Positions 1 to 8,618 of a stretch of 64,000 nt of DNA are shown here, in pieces. Within the stretch, counting starts at the first letter, position 1; each line of letters starts with the position of its first letter. The notes under the pieces were generated by a model that saw only the letters and a list, made by a program, of their open reading frames with translations, did no database searches and was not told the origin of the DNA. Source of the DNA: JBJXHC01 sp964538485 (lineage in GTDB: Bacteria; Bacteroidota; Ignavibacteria; UBA10030; UBA6906); NCBI GenBank assembly GCA_964538485.1, contig CAZIHJ010000001.1, positions 1 through 64,000 of the forward strand, given 5' to 3'. Made by a program: the position numbers and the translations under genes.

Positions 1-555
1 TATCGATTTACCAATACGACAGCACATCGCTACCATCTCATTAAACTGGCGGAGATCTTTACGGGCTTTCCGGTCCACGTGGAATTCCGTCACGAGTCAT
101 GGAATCAACCCAACGTGAACAGTCTGCTCACCGAGCACGGACTCTTTGCCGTGAACACCGATCTCCCGCGCGTCAAACAGCACATGCCGTTTACGACCAC
201 AGTCATCGGTGACACTGCGTATATGCGTCTCCATGGACGCAACGAGAGAGGATGGCTGGTGAATGCGGATGATGTTCGTTACGACTACCTGTACAATAGC
301 AAGGAAATCCGGGAGCTCAGTAGACGCGTTGACGCGCTGGCGCAGAAATGCAATACCGTCATCCTCATATGCAACAATACCACGAATGGCAAAGCCCTTG
401 CAAATGCGTTGCAGCTCAAGGCGGCGGTGCACAACGGGAAAACCCTCTCCGCTCCGGAAACTACTCTGGCAGCCTTCCCAGGTTTACGCGAGATTGCCAC
501 TCCGGTTGTTGAGCATTCCCTGCTACCGGAGGATTGGTACCGTAATGTTGTGTAA
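1..555 (+). CDS. DUF72 (YecE-like) protein, 5' end missing
   Basis: The reading frame is open from the first base of the window, so the start lies outside. The visible 184 residues carry features of the DUF72/YecE family: an E-F-R-H-x-S-W motif near the start of the visible part, a Y-M-R-L-H-G-R segment in the middle, and an N-N-T-x-N-G-K-A-L-x-N-A-L-x-L segment near the end. The family adopts a TIM-barrel-like fold; its biochemical function is not established. The stop at 553-555 is followed by a strong stem-loop. Identification of the family is fairly sure; a specific role cannot be given. Confidence 0.85.
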   Translation, partial: YRFTNTTAHRYHLIKLAEIFTGFPVHVEFRHESWNQPNVNSLLTEHGLFAVNTDLPRVKQHMPFTTTVIGDTAYMRLHGRNERGWLVNADDVRYDYLYNSKEIRELSRRVDALAQKCNTVILICNNTTNGKALANALQLKAAVHNGKTLSAPETTLAAFPGLREIATPVVEHSLLPEDWYRNVV

Positions 556-568
556 TTATTGAAATTTG

Positions 569-614
569 CCCGGACTGCCTGAGGAGTAATGATTGAGGGA
601 AGAGGCAGTCCGGG
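569..614 (+). terminator. Stem-loop terminator after the DUF72 gene
   Basis: A perfect 12-bp inverted repeat (CCCGGACTGCCT at 569-580 and AGGCAGTCCGGG at 603-614) with a 22-base loop begins 14 bases after the stop codon. The downstream T-run is weak (ACACCATTTTCTT), so it is either an imperfect intrinsic terminator or an mRNA 3'-end stabiliser. Confidence 0.55.
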
Positions 615-713
615 ACACCATTTTCTTGGATTATTTTCTATATCGCCGCAACCTCACCCTGCCATCCCCGTATATCATACCACCCAACGTATACCTTATC
701 CAATCACACCGCT

Positions 714-2837
714 ATGAGGTCAGTTATGCTTGCCAGACTCCTGTGTCTCCTGTTGCTCGTGACACCTGCGGCCCTCGCCGTTTCCACCAGCACAGAACAT
801 GACAATCCGATCTTCAATGATTTTAACGAGACCATCCAGTTCGACAAAATAACTGCCACACATGTCACTGCGGGGACCGAAGAGGGCATCAAGAACTCCA
901 GAGCAACGTTGCAGTCGATCTATACGATTCCATCGCAGCGGCGCACGTTTGAAAACACCATGCTCGCTCTCGATGATATGTACAATGATCTCCTCGGCGT
1001 GTACAGTTGTATTTATCTTCTCTCCAACTCCCATCCCGACAAGGATATTCGCACGGCAAGCAGTGAGCAAGTGGCGGTATTGTCGAAGTACAATAATGAA
1101 CTGGGCCTGGATGAGGAACTCTACCGGTCGGTAAAGGAGTACGCGAAAACCAACGAAGCACAACAGCTTACAGGGTACAAGGCGAAGTTTGTAACAGAAA
1201 CCGTCCGCTCCTTTGAGCGCAATGGTTTTGCGCTCTCCAGGGAAAAACGAAATGAGCTGAAGGCAATACAGGACAAGGCTTCAGATCTGAGTCTCTCATT
1301 TAACAAGAACATTGCAGATCACAAGGATAGCCTGGTGGTTTCCGAACAGGAGATGGAGGGATTGCAGGAAGACTACAAGGCATCACACAAACGACCGGGC
1401 GGAACGTATACTATTGGCCTTTCTTACCCCGATTATCAGCCGTTCATGAAGTATGCGACCTCGGAATCGGCACGCAAGGCGCTGTACATCAAGTACAATA
1501 ATAGGGCGAGCAACAAGAACCTCGACGTGCTGAAAGACATGCTTATTGAGAGACAACGCATGGCGTCGCTGCTCGGCTACAAGACATTCGCGCAATACCA
1601 GGTGGAAGAGCGGATGGTGAAGAAGCCGGAGGTGGTGTGGGACTTCGAAAATTCCCTGATCGATAAAGTGAAGGTGAAGGCGAAGATGGATTACGATGAG
1701 TTGCTGGAAGTGAAGCGGAAGCACAGGAATGACCCCGGCGCATCGGTCATTAATCCGTGGGAGGCATCATTCTACAATAACCTGCTGCTTATTGAGAAAT
1801 ATCAACTCGACCAGGAAGAGGTAAAGGAATATTTTGAGTTAAACACGGTGCTGGATGGACTGTTCACAGTTGCGCAAACGTTGTTCTCGGTGAAGTTTAA
1901 CGAAGTTTCCAATCCGCCGGTCTGGCACAAGGATGTCCGGCTGTTTGAAGTGACAAGGGATGGCAAGACCATCGGTCGCTTCTATCTTGATTTGTTCCCC
2001 CGTGAGAATAAATTCACCCATGCGGCATGCTTCAGGATTATCGGTGGCAAGGAAACCCCGCGCGGGTATCAGATGCCGCAAGCGGCATTGCTTTGCAATT
2101 TCCCTCCGGCTACCGCCGAGAAACCGGCATTGATGCCGCATTCACAGGTGGAAACATTCTTCCACGAGTTCGGTCATGTACTCCACAACATGTTGACGAC
2201 CGCTCCGTTGCAATCAATGTCAGGCACATACGTTGCCCGTGACTTCGTTGAAGCGCCGTCGCAGATATTCGAGAACTGGACCTGGGACTATGCTTCGCTG
2301 AAGCTCTTCGCGAAACATTACAAAACGGGTGCGCCGCTGCCGAAGCCGTTGTTCGATAAAATGCTTGCAGCAAAGAACGTCGGCTCCGGACTCGCGACTT
2401 CGCAACAGATTCTTTACGGTGTGTTGGATATGACCCTCCATGACGGCTACGATCCGAACGGGCCCGAATCAACAACCGAAGTCGTGAAACGATTGCAGAA
2501 TAGAATAACGCTCTATCCATTCCTCGAAGGCACGAATTTCCAGGCAGCGTTCGGTCATCTCACCGGGTATGCCGCGGGCTACTACGGCTATCTCTGGTCG
2601 CAGGTGTATTCGGCAGACATGTTCTCGGTATTTGAGCAGAATGGCATTCTTGATCCCGTAACGGGCGGACGCTACAGGGACATTATTCTGGCAAAGGGTT
2701 CGACAGAAGACGAACTTGATATCGTCCGTCAGTTTCTTGGCCGGGAACCGAACCAGGAGGCATTCCTCAAAGGGCTTGGACTGACTGGCGGAGTGAGCGG
2801 AGGTTCAAGCGGTGCGGGAACGAGCGGAGGAAAATGA
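714..2837 (+). CDS. Secreted M3-family zinc metallopeptidase (oligopeptidase-like)
   Basis: This is a 707-residue peptidase of the thimet oligopeptidase/Dcp family (M3), which hydrolyses short peptides. The zinc site is the HEFGH motif at residues 484-488, with the third ligand probably E513 in FVEAPSQ. Residues 1-22 form a signal peptide (R near the start, a Leu-rich core, then P-A-A-L-A), so the enzyme is exported to the periplasm or outer surface, unlike the cytoplasmic E. coli PrlC. The C-terminus ends in an unusual Gly/Ser-rich tail of about 20 residues and has no T9SS domain. It stands alone, with a bidirectional terminator just downstream. Confidence 0.9.
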   Translation: MRSVMLARLLCLLLLVTPAALAVSTSTEHDNPIFNDFNETIQFDKITATHVTAGTEEGIKNSRATLQSIYTIPSQRRTFENTMLALDDMYNDLLGVYSCIYLLSNSHPDKDIRTASSEQVAVLSKYNNELGLDEELYRSVKEYAKTNEAQQLTGYKAKFVTETVRSFERNGFALSREKRNELKAIQDKASDLSLSFNKNIADHKDSLVVSEQEMEGLQEDYKASHKRPGGTYTIGLSYPDYQPFMKYATSESARKALYIKYNNRASNKNLDVLKDMLIERQRMASLLGYKTFAQYQVEERMVKKPEVVWDFENSLIDKVKVKAKMDYDELLEVKRKHRNDPGASVINPWEASFYNNLLLIEKYQLDQEEVKEYFELNTVLDGLFTVAQTLFSVKFNEVSNPPVWHKDVRLFEVTRDGKTIGRFYLDLFPRENKFTHAACFRIIGGKETPRGYQMPQAALLCNFPPATAEKPALMPHSQVETFFHEFGHVLHNMLTTAPLQSMSGTYVARDFVEAPSQIFENWTWDYASLKLFAKHYKTGAPLPKPLFDKMLAAKNVGSGLATSQQILYGVLDMTLHDGYDPNGPESTTEVVKRLQNRITLYPFLEGTNFQAAFGHLTGYAAGYYGYLWSQVYSADMFSVFEQNGILDPVTGGRYRDIILAKGSTEDELDIVRQFLGREPNQEAFLKGLGLTGGVSGGSSGAGTSGGK

Positions 2838-2870
2838 TCTGAGAGATATTCCGGTGTGATGTAAGTTGAT

Positions 2871-2896
2871 GGGGTGTTCGGTTGAACACCCCTTTT
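2871..2896. terminator. Bidirectional terminator between convergent genes
   Basis: GGGGTGTTC (2871-2879) pairs with GAACACCCC (2884-2892) around a 4-base loop and is followed by TTTT on the plus strand. It sits in the 61-base gap between the peptidase and the convergent SDR gene and can serve the peptidase; the reverse orientation has a poorer T-run. Confidence 0.8.
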
Positions 2897-2898
2897 AT

Positions 2899-3699
2899 TT
2901 AGAACAGTCCCTTCACCAACCCACCATCTACACTCAGCGTTACGCCATTCACATAGCTTGCCTTCGTTGAGGCAAGGAAGGCAATCACGCTCGCCAGCTC
3001 ATCAGGTCTGCCGAACCTGCCCGCCGGAATGTCCTTGCTTGATTCGGCAACATACTCCTCGAACGATATTCCTTTCTTCGCTGCACGCGCAGCACCCAAT
3101 TCCTGCTGCCTGCCGGTCATGATAAAGCCCGGTGCAACATTGTTTATCGTTATGCCATCGTTTGCATGAAGATTCGAGAGCACTTTGGAAAGTCCGAGGA
3201 TGCCGGGACGTACTGTTGATGAAATGATAAGATCATTCGATGGTTGTTTCACTGTGAGTGACGTGATATTGATGATGCGTCCGAATTTTTGCTTTTGCAT
3301 CTGAGGTAACACTGCGCGGATGAAGCGTATGACGCTCATGAGGTTCAGATTGATTCCGGCCATCCATTTCTCATCATCAAGATCCATGAATGAGCCCGGG
3401 GGTGGGCCTCCTGCATTCGTTACGAGAATGTCTATCCTCCCAAATTCCTTGATTGCTGCCTGAACGACATGCGTAATGTCTTTGGGTTTTCCGACATCGG
3501 CCACGAGTGGGAGAATGACAACCTTCTTCCTTCCCGTCTGCTTACTGACTTCCTTCGCAGCCGCAAGAATGCGACTCTTGTCGCGTCCAAACATCACCAC
3601 ACTTGCGCCTTCCTGCGCAAGTGTCAGTGCTGCGGCCTTGCCCAATCCCTGACTCGATGCTGCGACGAGCGCTACGCGGCCTTTTAATCCCAGATCCAT
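2899..3699 (-). CDS. SDR-family oxidoreductase with altered catalytic residues
   Basis: This is a 266-residue short-chain dehydrogenase/reductase. The nucleotide-binding glycine motif is A-S-S-Q-G-L-G (residues 14-20) and the NAG motif is at 95-97. The catalytic Ser is S147 in NITS. The usual Tyr-x-x-x-Lys pair aligns with S160 and R164 (ISSTVRPGILGLSK). Such SDRs exist, and many are annotated as 3-oxoacyl-ACP reductase-like, but their chemistry is unclear. It is the last gene of a reverse-strand operon after marC, with a 27-base gap. Whether it reduces a carbonyl at all is uncertain. Confidence 0.85.
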   Translation of the reverse strand: MDLGLKGRVALVAASSQGLGKAAALTLAQEGASVVMFGRDKSRILAAAKEVSKQTGRKKVVILPLVADVGKPKDITHVVQAAIKEFGRIDILVTNAGGPPPGSFMDLDDEKWMAGINLNLMSVIRFIRAVLPQMQKQKFGRIINITSLTVKQPSNDLIISSTVRPGILGLSKVLSNLHANDGITINNVAPGFIMTGRQQELGAARAAKKGISFEEYVAESSKDIPAGRFGRPDELASVIAFLASTKASYVNGVTLSVDGGLVKGLF

Positions 3700-3726
3700 T
3701 GTGAGTACCCTTAGTGGTGGAGAATT

Positions 3727-4314
3727 CTAGTGCGAAACCGAAGAGACCATGGCCGAGATGCCGCTACGTATCATCATCACGGCGATACCGGCAAGCAGCA
3801 GTGCCGCCACTTTTGCAACAGCACGTGAACCGGCTGTGCCAATCACACGGGTGACCTGGTGAGACTGTGAAAAGACCAGCCACACAATAAGCAGGTTGAC
3901 GAGCAACGCCACGCTTGTCCAGAGATACCCATGGGAATCCACGAGAAGGAGGATGGTGGTAAGAGCGGCGGGACCCATGATGAGTGGAATACCAATCGGG
4001 ACAATGCCAACTGTGGACGACACGTCTCTCTTCGCGTCCTTGGCAAAGAGCAGGTCGTTCACGGCAAGGACAAGCAACACAACCCCGCCGCCGACACGGA
4101 AGTCGTTCTCGGAAATTCCGAGGAATGAAAAAATGAGTTTCCCGCCAACAAGGAACACCATGGAAACTGCAAATGCGGTCAGTGTGGCTTCGGCGGTCAG
4201 TTTGTTGCGACGTGGTTCCTGTATCCCTTCGGTCAATGCAACGAAGAGAGGCAGCACGCCGAACACGTCAATCGCTACAAACAGGGGAATGAAGGTGAGG
4301 AGGAAGGTCTCCAT
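3727..4314 (-). CDS. MarC-family integral membrane protein
   Basis: This 195-residue protein has the length and layout of the MarC/UPF0056 family: about six hydrophobic helices beginning at residue 2, with the family-typical segments F-x-A-I-D-x-F-G-V-L-P-L-F near the start and a G-x-P-x-I-x-G-P-A region in the middle (GIPLIMGPAALTT). It sits in the inner membrane. MarC was once linked to multiple antibiotic resistance, but that link was not upheld and the function is unknown. It lies between a small cytosolic protein gene (5 bases upstream) and the SDR gene, probably as one transcript. Confidence 0.9.
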   Translation of the reverse strand: METFLLTFIPLFVAIDVFGVLPLFVALTEGIQEPRRNKLTAEATLTAFAVSMVFLVGGKLIFSFLGISENDFRVGGGVVLLVLAVNDLLFAKDAKRDVSSTVGIVPIGIPLIMGPAALTTILLLVDSHGYLWTSVALLVNLLIVWLVFSQSHQVTRVIGTAGSRAVAKVAALLLAGIAVMMIRSGISAMVSSVSH

Positions 4315-4319
4315 ATCCG

Positions 4320-4586
4320 CTACGGAATCTGGATGCCGTTCTTCTGCAGATGTTCCTTGATGCGCTGGATTGCTTCTTCGTCGCTGATCTTGAGCCGGGC
4401 ACCTGCACTCTTCACGGCAATATCGAGTGGATCACGTCTGAGTGTCAGCCAACGCCAGACATTATATCCCAGCCGATCCCGGTCATGTGGCTCAACTGTT
4501 GGAATACTGGCGACACTGGCATACGCAAGATGTTCGATTGCATTTTCGTGTGCAGGCTTGACAGATGAAGGGGCTTTGGTGGTCAT
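4320..4586 (-). CDS. Conserved-looking 88-residue protein of unknown function
   Basis: An 88-residue soluble protein starts at the ATG at 4586; longer in-frame extensions to 4958 would run antisense into the ABC transporter gene and are not credible. The body is rich in charged residues, with a W-R-W-L-T-L-R-R-D-P-L segment and a C-terminal helix (DEEAIQRIKEHLQ). I do not recognise the family. It is only 5 bases from marC, so the two are probably translationally linked. Confidence 0.6.
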   Translation of the reverse strand: MTTKAPSSVKPAHENAIEHLAYASVASIPTVEPHDRDRLGYNVWRWLTLRRDPLDIAVKSAGARLKISDEEAIQRIKEHLQKNGIQIP

Positions 4587-4710
4587 GGTAAGTTGATAGT
4601 TGTGGTGATCAGGCTTGGTTGAAGAAAAGAAAATCGGATGGGAATAACAAGAGAGGGGAGAGCAAAACAATGGTGCCCACCACCTGTCAGCCGACGCTGT
4701 GGATATCACC

Positions 4711-4739
4711 TTGCCTTCCAAAGGGCATTTGCGTACATT
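4711..4739 (+). promoter_or_regulatory. Candidate housekeeping promoter for the ABC/ldh operon
   Basis: TTGCCT (4711-4716) and TACATT (4734-4739) are separated by 17 bases and lie 38 bases before the ABC ATPase start, in the 190-base gap between divergent operons. Each hexamer matches the sigma70 consensus at four positions. This is by-eye evidence only. Confidence 0.3.
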
Positions 4740-4776
4740 GGCGCTGACAATAGGACATTTTTTCACCACTCCGTTC

Positions 4777-5592
4777 ATGCAAACACTTGCCGTACACGAT
4801 ATTTCGTTCAGATACACCGCTTCTGTTCCGACACTACACCATGTGTCGTTCGAGGTCGTGCGTGGCGAGTTTCTCTCCATCGTTGGACCCAATGGCTCTG
4901 GCAAAAGCACGCTGCTGAAGCTTCTGGATCGGATGCATGTCCCGAATTCAGGGCACATTGAGCTTGAAGGCCGACCACTCGCGAGTTACACCCGCGCTGA
5001 ATTGGCCCGCCACGTTGCTTTTGTACCGCAGGATTCTGGTGTGGTGTTTCCCTTCACTGTCGAAGAACTTGTCATCATGGGACGGTCGCCCCACATCACC
5101 GGCAAAGCATTCGAGAGTGCGCATGACCGCGCTGTTGTGAGCAGAATGATGACGCTACTGGATATCAATCATCTGGCACGCCAGTCGGTGACAACACTCT
5201 CCGGTGGTGAGCGCCAGCGGGTATTCATTGCCCGTGCGCTTGCACAGGAACCCCGTGTGCTCTTATTAGATGAGCCGAATGCGCATCTCGACATCGCCCA
5301 TCAAATCGAGGTCTTCAACATCCTGAAGAATCTGAATACCGCATCGGGGCTGACTATCGTATCCGTTTCACATGACCTCAATCTCGCGGCGGCATTCAGT
5401 GACCGCATAGCAATGTTGTTGTGTGGGTCGGTTGTTGCCATCGGTACGCCGATGGAAGTGTTGACTGAAGAGCGCATCAAGGATGTTTTTCGCACCAATG
5501 TTCTCGTTGACACACACCCGGCAGAAGACACACTACGTATCACCCTTCGTACTACCCATCAACCAACGCAGAGTGCCCATGGCTATATTTGA
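4777..5592 (+). CDS. ABC transporter ATPase, FecE/BtuD type
   Basis: This 271-residue ATPase has every expected motif: Walker A GPNGSGKST, Q-loop VPQD, signature LSGGERQR, Walker B VLLLDEP and the switch His in SVSHD. The pattern is that of the ATPase of iron-siderophore, haem or cobalamin importers. I chose the ATG at 4777 (MQTLAVHDISFRY) because it gives the normal family N-terminus; an in-frame extension to 4699 is possible. No permease or binding protein is nearby, which is unusual. The stop codon overlaps the leucine dehydrogenase start by 14 bases, pointing to coupled translation. Confidence 0.88.
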   Translation: MQTLAVHDISFRYTASVPTLHHVSFEVVRGEFLSIVGPNGSGKSTLLKLLDRMHVPNSGHIELEGRPLASYTRAELARHVAFVPQDSGVVFPFTVEELVIMGRSPHITGKAFESAHDRAVVSRMMTLLDINHLARQSVTTLSGGERQRVFIARALAQEPRVLLLDEPNAHLDIAHQIEVFNILKNLNTASGLTIVSVSHDLNLAAAFSDRIAMLLCGSVVAIGTPMEVLTEERIKDVFRTNVLVDTHPAEDTLRITLRTTHQPTQSAHGYI

Positions 5593-6697
5593 ACTTCTCG
5601 AACACCGGGGCCACGAACAAGTGGTCTTTTGTACGGATAAGGAATCCGGCTTACGCGCCATCATCGCCATCCACAATACCACACTCGGGCCTGCGCTCGG
5701 CGGTACGCGAATGTGGACCTATACGTCGGATGAGGAAGCCCTTACGGACGTTCTCCGCCTCTCACGCGGCATGACGTATAAAGCGTCGGTTGCAGGACTG
5801 AACCTCGGGGGCGGCAAGGCCGTGGTGATCGGCGACCCGAATAAAGACAAAACAGAGGCGATGTTCCGTGCCTTCGGTCGTTTTGTTGAAGGACTTGCAG
5901 GACGCTACATCACTGCCGAAGATGTCGGTACCACCGTACGTGATATGGAATATGTGCGGATGGAGACAAAATACGTCACCGGTATCGACAAGGCGCTCGG
6001 TGGCAGCGGTGACCCATCACCTGTTACGGCATTTGGTGTGTATATGGGAATGAAAGCCAGCATGAAATCCCTCACGGGCAGTGATTCGCTCAAGGGCAAG
6101 ACAGTTGCGGTGCAAGGTGCTGGACATGTTGCAGAATTTGTCTGTCAGCATCTGAAGAAAGAGGGGGCGAAGATTTTCATCAGCGACATCTTTGCCGAGA
6201 AAGTCGAACGTGTTGCAAAGGCTGCCGGGGCGACGGTTGTCGAGGCGGAGGCAATCTATGATGTCGCCGCGGACATTTTTTGTCCCTGCGCCCTCGGTGC
6301 GATCGTGAATGATCATACCATCCCGCGTTTCAAGTTCAAGATTATTGCCGGTGGTGCAAACAATCAGCTCGCTGAAGAAGCAAAACACGGACCGATGCTC
6401 ATCGAGCGTGATATTCTCTACGCGCCCGACTATGCGATCAATGCCGGCGGATTGATCAACGTCTACAACGAGCTCGAAGGGTATTCACAGGAGCGTGCCT
6501 TGAAACAGGCCGAGGGGATTTATGATACAATGTTGACTATTTTCAGCATTGCCAAGAAGGAGCATGTGCCGACCTATGAGGCATCCAATCGCCTTGCCGA
6601 ACAACGCATCCGGTCTATCGGACGTATCCGGTCGATTTATGCAGGCAAGTCGGAGTTTGTCGGACGCCTCGGCGAACAGGATTTCGGGAAGAGATAA
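5579..6697 (+). CDS. ldh: Leucine (branched-chain amino acid) dehydrogenase
   Basis: This 372-residue enzyme belongs to the Leu/Phe/Val dehydrogenase family, which reversibly deaminates branched-chain amino acids to 2-oxoacids with NAD. The catalytic lysine is K80 in the G-G-G-K-A motif, the position known from Bacillus leucine dehydrogenases. The NAD-binding GAGHVAEFV motif follows. The start at 5579 gives the conserved MAIFELLEHRGHEQVVF N-terminus and overlaps the preceding ATPase gene by 14 bases. The product 2-oxoacids are substrates for the VOR-type oxidoreductase encoded near 32 kb, although the two loci are not adjacent. Confidence 0.9.
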   Translation: MAIFELLEHRGHEQVVFCTDKESGLRAIIAIHNTTLGPALGGTRMWTYTSDEEALTDVLRLSRGMTYKASVAGLNLGGGKAVVIGDPNKDKTEAMFRAFGRFVEGLAGRYITAEDVGTTVRDMEYVRMETKYVTGIDKALGGSGDPSPVTAFGVYMGMKASMKSLTGSDSLKGKTVAVQGAGHVAEFVCQHLKKEGAKIFISDIFAEKVERVAKAAGATVVEAEAIYDVAADIFCPCALGAIVNDHTIPRFKFKIIAGGANNQLAEEAKHGPMLIERDILYAPDYAINAGGLINVYNELEGYSQERALKQAEGIYDTMLTIFSIAKKEHVPTYEASNRLAEQRIRSIGRIRSIYAGKSEFVGRLGEQDFGKR

Positions 6698-6698
6698 C

Positions 6699-7190
6699 GT
6701 GCGAAGAAGAATTATCCGTGAAAAGGTTCTGCAAGCTCTGTATGCTCATGAAATAGCCGGTGACCCGCCCGAGCATGTCATCAAATATAACCTCACCGGG
6801 TTTGCCGAGAACAAACAGGCGCACGAGTTTGCCAAGAACCTCGTTATTGAGAGCGTCAAACATCGCGACGTCATCGATGCCGTTATTCAGTCCAAGGTGG
6901 CGAACTGGGATTTCAAGCGCATTGCCATTCTAGATCGGCTGATTCTCCGAATGGCGATTTGTGAGCTGATGTATTTTAATGAGATTCCCCCCAAGGTTAC
7001 TATGAATGAAGCCATTGAACTCGCGAAATTGTTCAGTACCGAGAAGAGTGGCCAGTTCGTCAATGGTGTTCTGGATGCAGTGCTCGATGATTTGAAATCC
7101 GACGGAGGACTGCACAAGAGTGGTCGTGGTCTCTATGACGGTCAGGATGGCGAGCGCCAACGACCTCTGAAACAAAAAGATAAACGATAG
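6699..7190 (+). CDS. nusB: Transcription antitermination factor NusB
   Basis: This 163-residue protein matches NusB, which binds boxA RNA with NusE (S10) and promotes antitermination of rRNA operons. The GTG at 6699 gives the typical N-terminus (RRRIIREKVLQALYAHE) and lies one base after the ldh stop; longer versions would overlap ldh. The conserved core W-D-F-K-R-I-A-I-L-D-R-L-I-L-R-M-A and N-E-A-I-E-L-A-K are present. The last ~20 residues are an unconserved charged tail. Confidence 0.92.
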   Translation: MRRRIIREKVLQALYAHEIAGDPPEHVIKYNLTGFAENKQAHEFAKNLVIESVKHRDVIDAVIQSKVANWDFKRIAILDRLILRMAICELMYFNEIPPKVTMNEAIELAKLFSTEKSGQFVNGVLDAVLDDLKSDGGLHKSGRGLYDGQDGERQRPLKQKDKR

Positions 7191-7238
7191 TTCCGTTGCC
7201 TTCCGTGTTTTTCTTCGACCAACCCGCGCCGGCATAGC

Positions 7239-8570
7239 GTGCAACCCTCCCCGGAAAAACTTTCACTTCTTGAACGCCTTGGCCTGCACCGGCCTGAACT
7301 TCGCAGATGGGCGCTATATGACTGGGCGAATTCCGCGTTTGTTCTCGTCATTATTACTGCAATCTTCCCTATTTATTATAAAAGCATTGCGTCTCCATCG
7401 CTGGACGATGAAACGGCTACGGCGTTGTTTGGCTGGACCACAAGTGCAGCGTTGATTGTTATCGGACTGCTTTCACCGTTCCTTGGCACGCTCGCAGACC
7501 TTCTGGCAATACGGAAACGGCTTCTCGGTGTGTTCGTCGTGCTTGGTGTTGTCTCCACGGCATTCATGGTGCTTATACATTCAGGTGACTGGCAACTTGC
7601 TCTCGTCCTCTTTGGCTTTGGCAACATAGCAGTCACCGGAAGCTTCGTATTCTACGATTCTCTTCTTCCCCATCTTGCACGGAAAGAGGAAATGGACCGG
7701 GTTTCCGCCGGTGGCTATGCACTGGGATACCTCGGAAGCGGCGCGTTACTGCTTGTTATTATCGTCGTGCTGCTTTCGCCGGAACTTGTCGGGGCAAGCG
7801 ACAAGGGCATGGTCACTCGTCTTGCATTTCTCGCTGTTGCAGTGTGGTGGGGGGTGTTCTCGCTGCCGCTCTTGATCGGTGTACGGGAGCCCGGAGGCGC
7901 TCTTTCCGCGTCTTCCTCGCGCGGGACCATCATAGTCCCCACGATCAAACGAATGGTTCAGACATTCAAGCAGTTGCGTGGCAAGTACCGCGATGCACTG
8001 ACCATGCTCCTTGCAATGATGTTTTATAATGAAGGAATTGGCACCATCATCCGTATGGCGGCAATTTACGCCGCATCGGTCGGCATTCCGGAAACAGATG
8101 TCATTACGGCAATTCTCCTCGTACAATTCATCGGTGTTCCATTCTCTTTTCTGTTTGGCAATCTCTCCGGATATTGGGGCATCAAACCGACAATTCTGGT
8201 CGGTATTGTTGTCTACGCGATTGCCTGTGTCGTCGCGTTCCGGATGGATTCATCCAAGGAATTCTACCTTCTTGCAATTCTCGTTGCGTTGGTTCAGGGA
8301 GGCACTCAGGCGCTCAGCCGTTCACTGTATGCCTCAATGATCCCCAAACACCTGTCGTCGGAGTTTTTCGGCTTCTATTCCGTTTTTGAGAAAGTGTCCG
8401 GTATTGCCGGCCCGGCAGTGTTTGGAATGATGGTATGGATGACCGGTTCCAGCAGGGATGCCATTCTCTCCGTGACAGGGTTCTTCGTCGTTGGTGCCAT
8501 TCTGCTTTTTATGACCAATGTGGATCATGGTCGCAAGACCGCCGCCGGCGAGGAACCCGACCTCGCGTAG
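7239..8570 (+). CDS. MFS transporter of the UMF1/Atg22-like family
   Basis: This 443-residue integral membrane protein begins with a GTG at 7239. Its W-A-L-Y-D-W-A-N-S-A-F segment just before the first membrane helix is typical of the UMF1 group of major facilitator transporters, related to yeast Atg22. About 12 hydrophobic helices can be counted. Substrates of bacterial members are mostly unknown; amino-acid export is one possibility. It lies in a forward gene string between nusB and lpxH. Confidence 0.85.
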   Translation: MQPSPEKLSLLERLGLHRPELRRWALYDWANSAFVLVIITAIFPIYYKSIASPSLDDETATALFGWTTSAALIVIGLLSPFLGTLADLLAIRKRLLGVFVVLGVVSTAFMVLIHSGDWQLALVLFGFGNIAVTGSFVFYDSLLPHLARKEEMDRVSAGGYALGYLGSGALLLVIIVVLLSPELVGASDKGMVTRLAFLAVAVWWGVFSLPLLIGVREPGGALSASSSRGTIIVPTIKRMVQTFKQLRGKYRDALTMLLAMMFYNEGIGTIIRMAAIYAASVGIPETDVITAILLVQFIGVPFSFLFGNLSGYWGIKPTILVGIVVYAIACVVAFRMDSSKEFYLLAILVALVQGGTQALSRSLYASMIPKHLSSEFFGFYSVFEKVSGIAGPAVFGMMVWMTGSSRDAILSVTGFFVVGAILLFMTNVDHGRKTAAGEEPDLA

Positions 8571-8618
8571 CCGGCTCTGTTTACTTTCCACCGGGTTTTT
8601 CATAAATTCAACTCCACC

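Noticed and set aside
4587..4958. N-terminal extension of the small reverse-strand protein at 4320-4586
   Set aside because: The extension is the antisense shadow of the ABC ATPase gene and its promoter region.
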